From assembly GCA_022843585.1 (NCBI GenBank), contig JALHNJ010000010.1, positions 1 to 64,000 of the forward strand: a stretch of 64,000 nucleotides of DNA, written 5' to 3'. The notes under the pieces were generated by a model. That model did no database searches. It had not been told where the DNA came from and saw nothing but the letters and a program-made list of their open reading frames with translations. Source of the DNA: Chitinophagaceae bacterium. Its GTDB lineage: Bacteria; Bacteroidota; Bacteroidia; Chitinophagales; Chitinophagaceae. Positions 52,401-60,913 of this stretch are shown piece by piece; within the stretch, counting starts at the first letter, position 1, and every line of letters starts with the position of its first letter. Made by a program: the position numbers and the translations under genes.

Positions 52401-54646
52401 CTATTCACAAAAAATTTGAATTAAGTGAACTGCCGCCGGAAGCTCAAACCGAATACCACCGAATACTGGGAAAGATAAATAACGTCTCAACGGGTATTAC
52501 TATTTCCCCGATTGATATTATCATCAAGAAAATAAAAGACGCCGGCTACAGTGTCGCCGAAGTAACAGGCCGTAAGTATGAACTGCAACTCAACTGGAAG
52601 GGCAGTAAGGCTTTGATACTGGCAAGAAAACGTATCAATACCAATGATGCTTTCCGGCAGTTCAATAATAATGAAGTGGATGTGCTGATGATTAACCAGT
52701 CCGGCAGTACCGGCGCATCTGCACATGCCATACCTACGGCTAAAGTTTCCAAAGAGCAGGTAAAGCAAAGGGTAATGATTGTGCTGCAGGCAGAGCTGGA
52801 CATTAATACGGAAGTGCAAAAAAGAGGCCGCGTCAACCGAACCGGGCAAATCTTAAAACCGATTTATGACTATGTAACGTCCGCCATCCCGGCTGAAAAA
52901 AGGTTGATGATGATGTTACAGAAAAAACTGAAGTCATTAGATGCAAACACTACCTCCAATCAAAAGCAATCCACGAAGATTTTAGATGTGCCAGATTTCT
53001 TAAATAAATACGGCGACAAGATTGTGAAGGACTACCTAATGGAGAATAAGGATGTAAATGAATTACTGGACGACCCATTGCATTTGAAAGATTCCAAGGC
53101 TGATAGCGGCAGTAGTGAATCGCAAACATTGGAAGATGCGGCACATAAAGTTTCTGGCCGGGTAGCTGTTTTATCTACTAAAATGCAGCAGGATTTTTAT
53201 AATGAGATTGCGGAACGCTATAATGATTATGTAGAGTACCTGAAACAAACCGGTGATTATGATTTGGAAGTGGAAGCCATGAACCTGGAAGCTGAAACGG
53301 TTTCTTCTAAGGTAATAAAAATGGGCAAAGGCAGTGACAGCGCCTTTGGCGATGACAGTACGCTGGAGACCGTCCGTGCCAATGTGTTGAAAAAGCCTTT
53401 TTCCAAAACAGAACTGGAAAATCTTATCAATGAATCATTAAAAGGTAATGACCCTCATAAACTACAGGATAAACTGGTGGAAGATTATGAAGCATCTGTG
53501 GCGGAAAGATTGAAAGAGGAAGAAGCTGAAACCGAAGCCAAGTATGATGAGCTGATAAAAAATGTCCCCGGTGAAAAGAAGATTCAGAAGATATTGGAAA
53601 AGCAGGGCGAGGGAGCATGGCGGCAGGCTGTCGCAGAAAGAGAAAAAGAATTGACTGGCGCAAAAGAACTGCAATTACAAAATCTCAAAAAGACCTTTGA
53701 TAACCGAAAGCAGTATATAGAAAAAGCCTTCCGGTTTTTCTATATCAGCCGTAATATCCGTTATCCCATTGAAACTTACAATGGCGGTAATGAGTTGGTG
53801 CCAGCCGTGTTTTTAGGATTTGTAATTGATAAGAAAAAGAAGAACCCTTATGCTCCTTCAGCAATCAAACTGCGTATTGCTATTGCCAACAGTTCTAAAT
53901 ACCTGGCCATCCCGGCATCTTACTCAGAAGATATAATGACAATCATTGGTGCAAGTGCAGATATATCTCAGCCCAGCATGAATGTTTTACTGCATGAGTG
54001 GGAGAAATACACTAAGGAAAACAACACTGACCGACGTATCCGCCACATCATCACCGGTAACCTGCTGCAAGCCTTTTCTGATTTTAAGGGCAAGTTGGTA
54101 AGTTATACAACAATTAAGCAAGAAACCAAAAAGGGAATCCTGATGCCGGAGAACTGGAACTCTGGTGAACAGGTGCAGGATAAAGTAGTAGTGCCAATAC
54201 TGAAAGCTGCACCGATTGTAAAATCATTGGTGCAGAACTCTCAAATCATTACCAATAATGGCTTATCATTTTTCAGGACAGGTAATCACTTCAAACTGAT
54301 AATATCAGCGTCCAGGGCAAGGGGCGGCGATATTTATTTAGATAAGAATATCCTTGAGCTGGTGGAGAAAACCAATTTTGAAAAAGTATCTGACAAAATG
54401 GTGGCCATGTTGCCAGAGAAGAATATTGATAAACTGCTGGAGATTTTACAGACTACTCATGGATGTTCTATAACTATTCATTCATCTGACCTAAAAAATA
54501 TCAAGTCTGATACAGGAAGATACAGCAACCGGAAAAAAATAAAACTACCGCCCGATGATGAGGAAGAAGAACTTCCGGACAATGTAGCCATCCTTGAACT
54601 GGAAGCAGAAGCCCTGGCACTTGAACTTGAATTATTAGCAGCATAA
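49421..54646 (+). CDS. RadC(JAB)-DNA methyltransferase-strawberry notch-type helicase fusion
   Basis: This 1741-residue protein joins three modules. A RadC-like JAB domain (about 30-155) has the metal motif His110-x-His112 ... Asp123. A SAM-dependent DNA methyltransferase (about 250-450) has EPSAGNG (287-293) and NPPF (347-350). A strawberry notch-type helicase has Walker A GDQTGIGKG (612-620), DEAH (741-744) and motif VI with QKRGRVNRTGQ (1133-1143). A further C-terminal part (about 1190-1741) is not recognised. Similar proteins occur on phages and plasmids, including DarB of phage P1, and are linked to anti-restriction or replication. Two repeat-derived linkers lie between methyltransferase and helicase. 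Confidence 0.8.
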   Translation: MKYQTIPEIVLGETPEVNVPELAVSYTRSRQKDFGKITSSKDAADFIRNTFNEGEVELQEQFIVLYLNQANEIIGYYKHSKGAINATVADIRIILATALKSLAVSMVIAHNHPSGNLKPSRADEQLTAKIKESAAMMEVRLLDHVIVTRDSYYSFADDGLLGLDGLNNKEEQFVAAIEFDLATKKSHNKISVEKLAASFGIIDKNDVKELTELAIVNRARLLGHSGGTVKQRFDQIVELYQSQVNLSHRTSQSILLQQYSTPAPIGYLAGVFCEIDKLQFNGGFAFEPSAGNGLLTIAAKPERVYVNELDSFRNRNLKTQGFANVWQRDATKPFFDVQRTFMAVMTNPPFGKMETEVMFDTFPIKPLEHVMALRALDCMVDTGKAAIIIGGHTTWDDKGRITAGKNRIFFNYLYSRYHVADVINIDGAKLYSRQGTSFDVRLILINGRKQTASGAAPVYNPDKDHEVKAFDELFQRVMESLSLTLSKGEGIKTEPMKKNISSLEQEAQNLMKLFKAPPSEGLGEALGAPYEPASESCVVLNTQVPDSMAFETRQAVLSIKEEVGGDIDNFVRHRLKYPNKAALCKVLSAEQIDAVAMTIYNIEARSQGMIIGDQTGIGKGRVAAAMIRYAVNQGVKPVFLTEKANLFSDIYRDLSAIGSGHLKPLIVNSKESKTDIKDEDGEVIYQAPSPTEQQSIISSRTVSAQYDFVLATYSQFNSPEKKPEKPNFLRAIADDNIFIMDEAHNSSGSSNTGEFLQGVVSKTKGVVFLSATFAKRPDNMPIYAMKTSIADCNMSRDDLVEAITRGGVALQEVLSSQLVAEGQMVRRERSFEGVEVNYLSLDTKSEEHRAIADNITDILRDIIAFQTNFVDAQVEELDKIAVAEGKEVALREGTSQAGVDNQPYFSKVFQVINQMLFSLKAEAVADQAIKRLKEGKKPVIAFASTMGSFIESMENEQGVPVGDGDTINADFSEVLKRGLDGILRYSEKDVDGNAIHKKFELSELPPEAQTEYHRILGKINNVSTGITISPIDIIIKKIKDAGYSVAEVTGRKYELQLNWKGSKALILARKRINTNDAFRQFNNNEVDVLMINQSGSTGASAHAIPTAKVSKEQVKQRVMIVLQAELDINTEVQKRGRVNRTGQILKPIYDYVTSAIPAEKRLMMMLQKKLKSLDANTTSNQKQSTKILDVPDFLNKYGDKIVKDYLMENKDVNELLDDPLHLKDSKADSGSSESQTLEDAAHKVSGRVAVLSTKMQQDFYNEIAERYNDYVEYLKQTGDYDLEVEAMNLEAETVSSKVIKMGKGSDSAFGDDSTLETVRANVLKKPFSKTELENLINESLKGNDPHKLQDKLVEDYEASVAERLKEEEAETEAKYDELIKNVPGEKKIQKILEKQGEGAWRQAVAEREKELTGAKELQLQNLKKTFDNRKQYIEKAFRFFYISRNIRYPIETYNGGNELVPAVFLGFVIDKKKKNPYAPSAIKLRIAIANSSKYLAIPASYSEDIMTIIGASADISQPSMNVLLHEWEKYTKENNTDRRIRHIITGNLLQAFSDFKGKLVSYTTIKQETKKGILMPENWNSGEQVQDKVVVPILKAAPIVKSLVQNSQIITNNGLSFFRTGNHFKLIISASRARGGDIYLDKNILELVEKTNFEKVSDKMVAMLPEKNIDKLLEILQTTHGCSITIHSSDLKNIKSDTGRYSNRKKIKLPPDDEEEELPDNVAILELEAEALALELELLAA
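50967..50983. repeat. C-rich mini-repeat inside the large fusion gene
   Basis: CCCCTCCTTCGGAGGGG forms a perfect 7-bp stem with 3-base loop inside the coding region, translated as part of APPSEGLGEA. A related stretch about 100 bases earlier (50873-50890) translates as LSLTLSKGEG. Both stay in frame and lie in the linker between methyltransferase and helicase. Confidence 0.6.
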
Positions 54647-54660
54647 AAACAATCCATCCT

Positions 54661-56133
54661 ATGATAACAATAGATAACTACTTTAATAAGGTCAATTCAT
54701 TAGATTTAAAATCATTACCGGAAGCATTAAGAAAAGGCCATGAATTTATTTTAAAGGCAACCAGTAATGGGTCAAGCTGGGTGTCGTATCATTCCAGTGA
54801 GCCGATTAAGAAAACGGTGGATATGTACCTGGCAAAACTGAACGAGTTTGTCAGCAATACTTCAAAAGCCCAAAAGAAACAGGCGAAGAAAGAGGGCGAA
54901 AGAAAACAGCATGATGAAGTCATCAAAGAAACTATGCGGAGGCAAGGTATTACAAAGCCTACCAAGTCTAAAAAAAGTGATGAAGATATGCCTGCTGAAG
55001 ATGGTCCGCAGTTGGTGGAAAGGATTCCAGAAGAGCTTCGGTTTATCCGCCGCTTTGTAAACCTGAATGGCAAGACAAAAACAAAGGATGATTTACTCCG
55101 CTTTATCAACGGCCTTCAAAAAGCAATTTTGGAAAAACGCATCCGTAAAACTTCTCCGTATGCCGTGCAGGTAAAATATATCCAGGATAGTCTTGTTAAG
55201 ACTTTCAATACCATGAAGGCTAAAATAAAGCTGGAAGTAAATGCGAAAACATTAAAAGAGTTTACTGATTTATTAGGTGGAGAAAAAATATATCCTTCTA
55301 TACAGTTATTGAAGAAGTACATCAACCTGAATGGTAAAGCCGGGATGAAAGAAAAAGCCATTAAACTGGTAAAACAAATGGAAACAGCGGCTAAAAAGCG
55401 AAAAGTGAGGAAGGGTGATATGTATGAAGCCCCTTTGCAGCAGGCATATAAAAACCTGCGGGAATTTATTAGTGATAAAAAGCAAAAGACATTACTCATA
55501 GAGCAAAGAGAGCTTAATGGTATTGAAGGAGTTTTGGGCTGTGCCTGCAATCCGTTAAACGGTTTTGAAGAAATGCCGGCCATTATGAACAGCATGGATT
55601 TTGCCAATATGCAATTTGAAACCATCGGTCTTAAAGGGAAATGGTTTGACCTCATCGGCGACCCATCCTCCAACTTTACCGCAATGGTATTTGGCAAACC
55701 CAAAATGGGTAAGTCATATCTCTGCATTGACTTCGCCGGTTACCTGGCAAGGAATCATGGAAAAGTGCTGTATGTGGCAAAAGAAGAAGGGTTGGATATG
55801 ACATTGCAAAAGAAACTGAATGATAAAGATGTGGCACACCCGAATTTATTTGTTGCGGCTGTATTGCCGGAAGGCTTATCCCCTTATGATTTTATTTTCC
55901 TGGATAGCGTAAACCGGCTTGGCTTATTACCTGAAGACCTGAACCGGCTGAAAGCCTTTAACCCAACCAAATCTTTCATTTACATTTTTCAATCTACAAA
56001 ATTTGGGAATTTTAAAGGCTCTCAAAGTTTCCAGCATGATGTGGATGTGGTGATTGAAGTGCCGGAGAAAGGAAAGGCTGTGCAAATGGGAAGGTTTAAT
56101 CAGGGAGGGGAAATAGATATTTTTAACGACTAA
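54661..56133 (+). CDS. RecA-fold ATPase with helical N-terminal region
   Basis: The 490-residue protein has a long helical N-terminal part (about 1-280) with two repeated segments (RFVNLNGKTKTKDDLLRFI and KYINLNGKAGMKEKAIKLV). The NG-motif at 286-293 (NGIEGVLG) and NGFEE at 300-304 separate it from a RecA/RadA-type ATPase: Walker A GKPKMGKS (345-352), Walker B ending at Asp415 (FIFLDS), and DVVIEVPEKGKAVQMGRF near the end. It may drive replication, recombination or packaging; sequence alone does not decide. A strong terminator follows. Confidence 0.7.
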   Translation: MITIDNYFNKVNSLDLKSLPEALRKGHEFILKATSNGSSWVSYHSSEPIKKTVDMYLAKLNEFVSNTSKAQKKQAKKEGERKQHDEVIKETMRRQGITKPTKSKKSDEDMPAEDGPQLVERIPEELRFIRRFVNLNGKTKTKDDLLRFINGLQKAILEKRIRKTSPYAVQVKYIQDSLVKTFNTMKAKIKLEVNAKTLKEFTDLLGGEKIYPSIQLLKKYINLNGKAGMKEKAIKLVKQMETAAKKRKVRKGDMYEAPLQQAYKNLREFISDKKQKTLLIEQRELNGIEGVLGCACNPLNGFEEMPAIMNSMDFANMQFETIGLKGKWFDLIGDPSSNFTAMVFGKPKMGKSYLCIDFAGYLARNHGKVLYVAKEEGLDMTLQKKLNDKDVAHPNLFVAAVLPEGLSPYDFIFLDSVNRLGLLPEDLNRLKAFNPTKSFIYIFQSTKFGNFKGSQSFQHDVDVVIEVPEKGKAVQMGRFNQGGEIDIFND

Positions 56134-56140
56134 CAATCAT

Positions 56141-56170
56141 AAAAATCCGGTTCCTCTCAACCGGATTTTT
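56141..56170 (+). terminator. Strong Rho-independent terminator
   Basis: A perfect 12-bp stem (AAAAATCCGGTT with AACCGGATTTTT, 6-base loop) is followed by C and an AT-rich stretch. It ends the long element operon after the RecA-fold gene and isolates the recombinase unit. Confidence 0.85.
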
Positions 56171-56191
56171 CAATTAATAAATCCATATCCA

Positions 56192-56452
56192 ATGAAAACT
56201 AAGCAAAACAAGCTGGGCGTTTGTGCGGTTGATATAAACCCCTGTATCATTCCATTAAACCCCGAAATCCTTCACTCCTTCCCCGGTTGTGAACATTACT
56301 CAGAAACCGAGGCTAATAATATTATCAAAACCCTAGAAAAACTGAGTACTGTCTGCCACCAGATCATTAAGGCGAAAGAAATAGATATAATTGATAATCA
56401 ACAAGTTGTATATTTGAATCCAACAAAACGAACTAAATCAAAAGCCGCATGA
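56192..56452 (+). CDS. Small hypothetical protein upstream of the recombinase
   Basis: The 86-residue protein has no recognisable family. It has three Cys, a helical centre (ETEANNIIKTLEKLSTVCHQI), and a basic end ([11 protein letters not shown]). Its stop overlaps the recombinase start (ATGA), so it may be an accessory factor. It follows an AATCC-type leader. Confidence 0.5.
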   Translation: MKTKQNKLGVCAVDINPCIIPLNPEILHSFPGCEHYSETEANNIIKTLEKLSTVCHQIIKAKEIDIIDNQQVVYLNPTKRTKSKAA

Positions 56453-58098
56453 ATACAAGTATTGATTTATTTTCAAAATGGGCTAAAAAGCCTTCGCTTG
56501 CTATTGTAAAATCAGGTGAACGTAAAGCCATTGTTTATACCAGGGTTTCCAGCAAAGAACAATTTGATACTAACCTCTCTTTAGAGTGGCAGCGTAAAAC
56601 CATTGAAGAATACGCAACCCGTCAAAATTTTGAATTGTTGGAATATTTTGGTGGTGTATATGAAAGTGCAAAAACGGATGGGCGTAAAGAGTTCCAGCGT
56701 ATGCTGGATTATGCCCGCAAGAATAAAAAGGTAACACACATTTTCGTGTACCTGCTCGACCGCTTTTCCCGTACCGGTGGTGGTGCGATTAAACTGGCTA
56801 AAGACTTGCGGGAAAAATATGGCATCACCATCATTGCGGTTACCCAGCCCATTGATACCAGCAACCCAGGTGGCGTATTCCAACAGAATATCCAGTTCCT
56901 TTTTAGCGAATACGATAACCAGTTAAGAAGACAAAGGGCAATGGCGGGTATCAGAGAAAAATTACAGCGGGGTATCTGGTGCGTGAAACCGCCAATGGGT
57001 TATGATATTGTTTATGATAAAACAGGTTTCAGTGACGAAAGAAGCAAAGGGGAAAGAAAGATTATAGTGAATGATACCGGAAAGAAACTTCGCAGAGCTT
57101 TTGAATGGAAAGCACAAGGCATGAAAAACGAAGAAATCCTCAGCCGTCTTAAAGCATTAGGGCTAAAAATTTATAAGCAAAAAATAAGTGCCATCTTCTC
57201 CAATCCCTTTTACTGTGGTATAATCTCCAATAAAATGCTGGAAGGTAAATTGATTGTGGGTAAACATGAGAAACTTGTTTCGCAGGAACTATTTTTAAAA
57301 GTAAATAATGTCCGTGCTGAAGCCAAAGGTAAATATGGCATCCTTCATCAAAAGCATCATGAAAACGTTCCTCTAAAGGTTTTCATGAAATGTTCCGATT
57401 GTAGTAGCCCCTATACCGGCTATATCGTAAAGAGCCGGAACCGCTGGTATTATAAATGCCGTTCTAAAGGTTGCTGCAATAACAAGAGCGCTGAAAAAGC
57501 CAATACCCATTTCATTAATTATCTTACAAAGTACGCCATTGTCCCACACTTGGTGCAGCCTTTTTTATTTGCCATGAAACACGAAGTTGCCAAACTGGAA
57601 ACAGCAAAAGTGGACGAAGAAAAACTCTTAAAAAATAACCTGAATGAAGTGCAGAAAAAGATAGATACAATAGAGGAACAATACTTCATTCTGAAGTCCA
57701 TGCCTGACGAAACTTATCAAAAGTTTCAGGCTAAGCTCACCGAAGAAAAGGCGCAAATCCTCCGAAATATTGACCAGGCTGGTTCAAGTATTTCGAACAC
57801 AACTGAAGCACTGGAAAAAGCATTGCAATTTTCCCTGAAACTCCCGTCCCTGTGGGGTTCTGCAGATGTCAATCAAAAAGAAATTATCCAAAATCTAATC
57901 TTTCCTGATGGCGTAATCTACGACAGGAAAAAAGAAGCATTTCGAACAGAAAAAGTTAATGAAGTATTTCGCTGTATTGCAGTACTAAACAGCAGTTCAG
58001 GTGAAAATGAAACAGGACAAACCAGTAATGAAACCAATTTGTCCTGTTCTGTCGGGACGACAAGATTCGAACTTGCGACCCCTAGCACCCCATGCTAG
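56449..58098 (+). CDS. Large serine recombinase (integrase)
   Basis: The 549-residue recombinase integrates and excises the element. The N-terminal catalytic domain has YTRVSSKEQ (nucleophile Ser34) and LLDRFSRTG; a recombinase domain follows, then a zinc ribbon ([11 protein letters not shown], then [11 protein letters not shown] near 320-345) and a coiled coil (about 390-450). The last 15 or so codons ([16 protein letters not shown]) come from the antisense strand of tRNA-Pro, so the native C terminus was replaced at integration. An 11-bp inverted repeat precedes the tRNA. Confidence 0.92.
   Translation: MNTSIDLFSKWAKKPSLAIVKSGERKAIVYTRVSSKEQFDTNLSLEWQRKTIEEYATRQNFELLEYFGGVYESAKTDGRKEFQRMLDYARKNKKVTHIFVYLLDRFSRTGGGAIKLAKDLREKYGITIIAVTQPIDTSNPGGVFQQNIQFLFSEYDNQLRRQRAMAGIREKLQRGIWCVKPPMGYDIVYDKTGFSDERSKGERKIIVNDTGKKLRRAFEWKAQGMKNEEILSRLKALGLKIYKQKISAIFSNPFYCGIISNKMLEGKLIVGKHEKLVSQELFLKVNNVRAEAKGKYGILHQKHHENVPLKVFMKCSDCSSPYTGYIVKSRNRWYYKCRSKGCCNNKSAEKANTHFINYLTKYAIVPHLVQPFLFAMKHEVAKLETAKVDEEKLLKNNLNEVQKKIDTIEEQYFILKSMPDETYQKFQAKLTEEKAQILRNIDQAGSSISNTTEALEKALQFSLKLPSLWGSADVNQKEIIQNLIFPDGVIYDRKKEAFRTEKVNEVFRCIAVLNSSSGENETGQTSNETNLSCSVGTTRFELATPSTPC
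58011..58048. other. 11-bp inverted repeat beside tRNA-Pro (possible attachment site part)
   Basis: AACAGGACAAA (58011-58021) and TTTGTCCTGTT (58038-58048) are perfect inverted arms 16 bases apart, inside the 3' end of the recombinase frame and directly before the tRNA. Serine recombinase attachment sites often have inverted arms around a short core. A terminator role is less likely because no T-run follows. Confidence 0.45.
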
Positions 58099-58125
58099 TG
58101 CGCTACCGGGCTGCGCTACGTCCCG
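58052..58125 (-). tRNA. tRNA-Pro (anticodon GGG)
   Basis: On the minus strand the sequence folds as a cloverleaf: acceptor CGGGACG with CGTCCCG, D arm with AGCGCAGCCCGGTAGCGC, anticodon stem CTAGC with GCTAG around ATGGGGT (anticodon GGG), and T arm with GTTCGAATC. The discriminator is A; CCA is not encoded. The recombinase frame overlaps its 3' half on the opposite strand, and the tRNA appears whole, as expected for an attachment site that keeps the gene intact. Confidence 0.95.
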
Positions 58126-58159
58126 AATATTTAACCCTTGAGACTTCCAATTGGGAGGG

Positions 58160-58189
58160 CAAAAGTAAGGCTTTTCTCATTTTTCAAAA
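58160..58189 (-). promoter_or_regulatory. Promoter of tRNA-Pro (TTTTG and TACTTTTG)
   Basis: On the minus strand TTTTG (58185-58189) and TACTTTTG (58160-58167) are spaced by 17 bases, matching the Bacteroidota -33 and -7 elements. The -7 box ends 34 bases before the tRNA 5' end, which suits a short leader. This pair is more convincing than the other promoter calls in the window. Confidence 0.6.
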
Positions 58190-58218
58190 CCAAAAACAAC
58201 CATTAACTTCGCTGCTTA

Positions 58219-59481
58219 ATGAAGCTACTCATTAAGCAAGCCCGGGTTACAGACCCCCACTCTCCCTTCAACGGACAATTTGCTGATATTTTTATTGAAA
58301 ATGGAATCATTACTAAGATTGGTAAATCCATTAGCGAAAAAGCAGATAAAGAAATTGCTGTTGACGGACTGCATGTATCACCAGGTTGGGTTGACGTTTT
58401 TGCAAACGCCGCCGATCCCGGTTACGAATTCAAGGAAACATTGGAGACTGCATCGGCATCTGCAGCGGCCGGTGGGTATACAGACATATTGGTTATTCCT
58501 AATACTAATCCTGTTACGCATAATAAATCAGGAGTAGAATATTTAGTGCAAAAAAGCAGAACGTTACCAGTTACTATTCACCCGATAGGTGCGGTTACTA
58601 AAAATACCGAAGGCAAAGAGTTAGCAGAAATGTATGATATGAAAGCAAGCGGTGCTGTAGCTTTTAGCGATGGTATCAATAGCATTCAATCTTCCGGCCT
58701 GTTACTAAAAGCATTGCAATATGTAAAAGCCTTTGATGGTATCATCATTCAATTGCCGGATGACAAAAGCATCAACCCGCATGGATTGATGAATGAAGGA
58801 ATTATATCTACTCAACTAGGCTTACCCGGCAAACCTGCCATGGCAGAAGAATTGATAGTAGCAAGAGATATTAAACTGACCCGTTACGCAGAATCGAAAT
58901 TGCATTTTACTGCGGTGAGCTCCAAAAAATCATTAGATTATATTAAAAGAGGTAAAGACAGTGGCGCATCAGTTAGCTGTTCTGTTACACCTTATCATCT
59001 TTTCTTTAGTGATGAAGATTTGGTGAACTACGATACGAACCTGAAAGTAAATCCGCCATTGCGCAATAAAGAAGAAAGAGAAAGTTTAAAAATAGCTATT
59101 ACTGAAGGAACAGTGGATTGTATTGCATCCCATCATTTGCCACATGAGTACGATAGCAAAGTAATAGAGTTTGAATACGCCAAATTCGGCATGATCGGCT
59201 TGGAAACAGCTTATGCAGTTATTAATACAGTTATTCCTGACATAGCACAAGAAAAATGGGTAGAAATGCTTTCTATCAACCCAAGAAAAATATTTGGCTT
59301 AGAACCAATGAGTATAAAAGAAGGAAGCAATGCGGTGCTTACATTATTTATGCCGCAGCAAAAATGGACAGTAGCTATAGAAAATATTAAATCCAAATCA
59401 AAGAACTCGGCTTTTATCGGAAAGGAACTAACAGGCAAAGCTGTTGGCATCATCAACCGTGATAAAGTGGTTTTATTATAA
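58219..59481 (+). CDS. pyrC: Dihydroorotase homologue lacking the HxH metal motif
   Basis: The 420-residue amidohydrolase aligns with class I dihydroorotase: [37 protein letters not shown] region ([16 protein letters not shown]) and CIASHHLPH. The first metal motif, normally DxHxH after PGxxD, reads VDVFAN, so two zinc ligands are absent. Several bacteria have such pseudo-dihydroorotases that support aspartate transcarbamoylase structurally. This one is probably non-catalytic or uses another metal arrangement. It begins the host gene run after the tRNA. Confidence 0.8.
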   Translation: MKLLIKQARVTDPHSPFNGQFADIFIENGIITKIGKSISEKADKEIAVDGLHVSPGWVDVFANAADPGYEFKETLETASASAAAGGYTDILVIPNTNPVTHNKSGVEYLVQKSRTLPVTIHPIGAVTKNTEGKELAEMYDMKASGAVAFSDGINSIQSSGLLLKALQYVKAFDGIIIQLPDDKSINPHGLMNEGIISTQLGLPGKPAMAEELIVARDIKLTRYAESKLHFTAVSSKKSLDYIKRGKDSGASVSCSVTPYHLFFSDEDLVNYDTNLKVNPPLRNKEERESLKIAITEGTVDCIASHHLPHEYDSKVIEFEYAKFGMIGLETAYAVINTVIPDIAQEKWVEMLSINPRKIFGLEPMSIKEGSNAVLTLFMPQQKWTVAIENIKSKSKNSAFIGKELTGKAVGIINRDKVVLL

Positions 59482-59489
59482 TTATCGCC

Positions 59490-59972
59490 ATGAAATTATC
59501 ACCCCTGGTAAAAGGATTGATTACAGCTATATTAATGATAGTAGCTTACATTATTATTTTCAACTTAGGTACAAAGGCAAATCCAAACCTTCAACTACTT
59601 GTCTTCCTTATTTATGCTTTAGGTATATCCTGGACCTTAATTGGATATCGACAATCTGCGTCCTATACTGGCAAATTCTCAGATAGTTTCAATCAGGGTT
59701 TTAGGTGCTTTATTATTGTCACATTAATTATGGCTATTTTCACTGGGGTTTTTATCAAGACCCATCCAGAATTAGCAGAACAAGAAAAAATAGCTACAAT
59801 TGAATATTATAAAAAACAAGGTAATAAGACTCCTGAAGAAATTGCAATAGAAGGACAAAATGCAAAGAATAATTATTTAGTTGGTTTTGTATCTTTATCT
59901 ATACCAAGGTACTTACTAATCGGAGTCGCAGTAAGTGCAGTTTTATCTTTACTTTTAAAAAGAAGAAATTAA
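59490..59972 (+). CDS. DUF4199 family membrane protein
   Basis: The 160-residue protein has four hydrophobic segments (about 8-26, 34-51, 70-90, 136-155) and matches DUF4199, a Bacteroidota family often next to pyrC and a glycosyltransferase. The loop between the third and fourth segments has EIAIEGQNAKNNY. The function is unknown. It overlaps the next start by one base (TAATG). Confidence 0.8.
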   Translation: MKLSPLVKGLITAILMIVAYIIIFNLGTKANPNLQLLVFLIYALGISWTLIGYRQSASYTGKFSDSFNQGFRCFIIVTLIMAIFTGVFIKTHPELAEQEKIATIEYYKKQGNKTPEEIAIEGQNAKNNYLVGFVSLSIPRYLLIGVAVSAVLSLLLKRRN

Positions 59973-60913
59973 TGGATTTATCCATCGTCATACCACTTAT
60001 TGATGAAGCAGAATCACTGCCAGAGTTAACCGCCTGGATTGAAAAAGTGATGAATGAGAACAAGTTTTCTTACGAAGTAATTTTTGTGGACGATGGCAGC
60101 AGCGACAACTCCTGGGAAGTGATCGAAGAACTGCGCAGCAAAAATTCAAACATTAAAGGATTAAAGTTTCAGCGCAACTATGGTAAATCTGCCGGGTTGA
60201 ACGAAGCTTTCAAAGCTGCATCCGGAGATGTGGTAATAACAATGGATGCTGACTTGCAGGATAGTCCTGATGAAATTCCGGAACTGCGGCGCATGATCGT
60301 TGAAGATGGTTATGATATGGTTAGCGGCTGGAAAAAGAAACGCTACGATAACACACTCACAAAAAATATTCCTTCTAAATTTTTTAATGCAGTTACCAGA
60401 AAAGTGTCCGGCATTAAACTACATGATTTTAATTGTGGTTTGAAAGCCTATAAAAACCGTACCGTAAAAGGAATAGAAGTATACGGCGAAATGCATCGCT
60501 ATATTCCGGTATTGGCAAAATGGGCCGGATTTAAAAAAATCGGTGAGAAAGTAGTTGAACATAGAGCCAGAAAATATGGCGTATCAAAGTTTGGCTGGAG
60601 AAGATTTGTAAATGGATTTTTGGATCTACTTTCTATCACATTTGTAGGTAAGTTCTCCAAACGGCCGATGCACTTTTTTGGAATGTGGGGTTCATTGTTT
60701 TTCCTGGTGGGCATGGGTATCTCTATTTATCTTATCATATCAAAAATTATTGATGCCAATTTTGCATTGACCAATCGGCCTGGTTTTTATTTGGCATTGA
60801 CTTCAGTAGTATTAGGAATGCAATTATTCCTGGCCGGTTTTATTGGTGAACTTATTTCCCGCAATTCGCCAAACCGCAATTCTTACTTAGTAGAAAAGAA
60901 AACCGGACTATAA
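59972..60913 (+). CDS. Family 2 glycosyltransferase (polyprenyl-phosphate sugar transferase-like)
   Basis: The 313-residue protein has the GT2 fold: LSIVIPLIDEAESLPEL, FVDDGSSDNS, and DADLQDSPDE with the metal-binding Asp pair, then HRYIPVLAKWAGFK. Two C-terminal TM segments (about 228-253 and 270-297) place it in the membrane, as in DPM1/ArnC-like enzymes. It would transfer a sugar to a polyprenyl phosphate; which sugar is not readable. Its stop overlaps the next start by one base. Confidence 0.88.
   Translation: MDLSIVIPLIDEAESLPELTAWIEKVMNENKFSYEVIFVDDGSSDNSWEVIEELRSKNSNIKGLKFQRNYGKSAGLNEAFKAASGDVVITMDADLQDSPDEIPELRRMIVEDGYDMVSGWKKKRYDNTLTKNIPSKFFNAVTRKVSGIKLHDFNCGLKAYKNRTVKGIEVYGEMHRYIPVLAKWAGFKKIGEKVVEHRARKYGVSKFGWRRFVNGFLDLLSITFVGKFSKRPMHFFGMWGSLFFLVGMGISIYLIISKIIDANFALTNRPGFYLALTSVVLGMQLFLAGFIGELISRNSPNRNSYLVEKKTGL

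Larger units (their letters stand above)
35300..58098 (+). mobile_element. Probable integrated element with serine recombinase at tRNA-Pro
   Basis: All genes from 35434 to 58098 run on the plus strand with tight spacing, while the flanks are ordinary host gene sets. The right end has a large serine recombinase whose last codons run into the tRNA-Pro gene. The left end, with an XRE/ImmA regulator and operator-like repeats, is estimated and could lie anywhere from 34.3 to 37.6 kb; I found no copy of the tRNA end there. There is no recognisable terminase, portal, tail, relaxase or type IV secretion gene. Confidence 0.65.

Noticed and set aside
35300-58098. Conjugative element (ICE)
   Set aside because: No relaxase, coupling ATPase, VirB4-like or pilus gene is seen, so self-transfer by conjugation is not supported.
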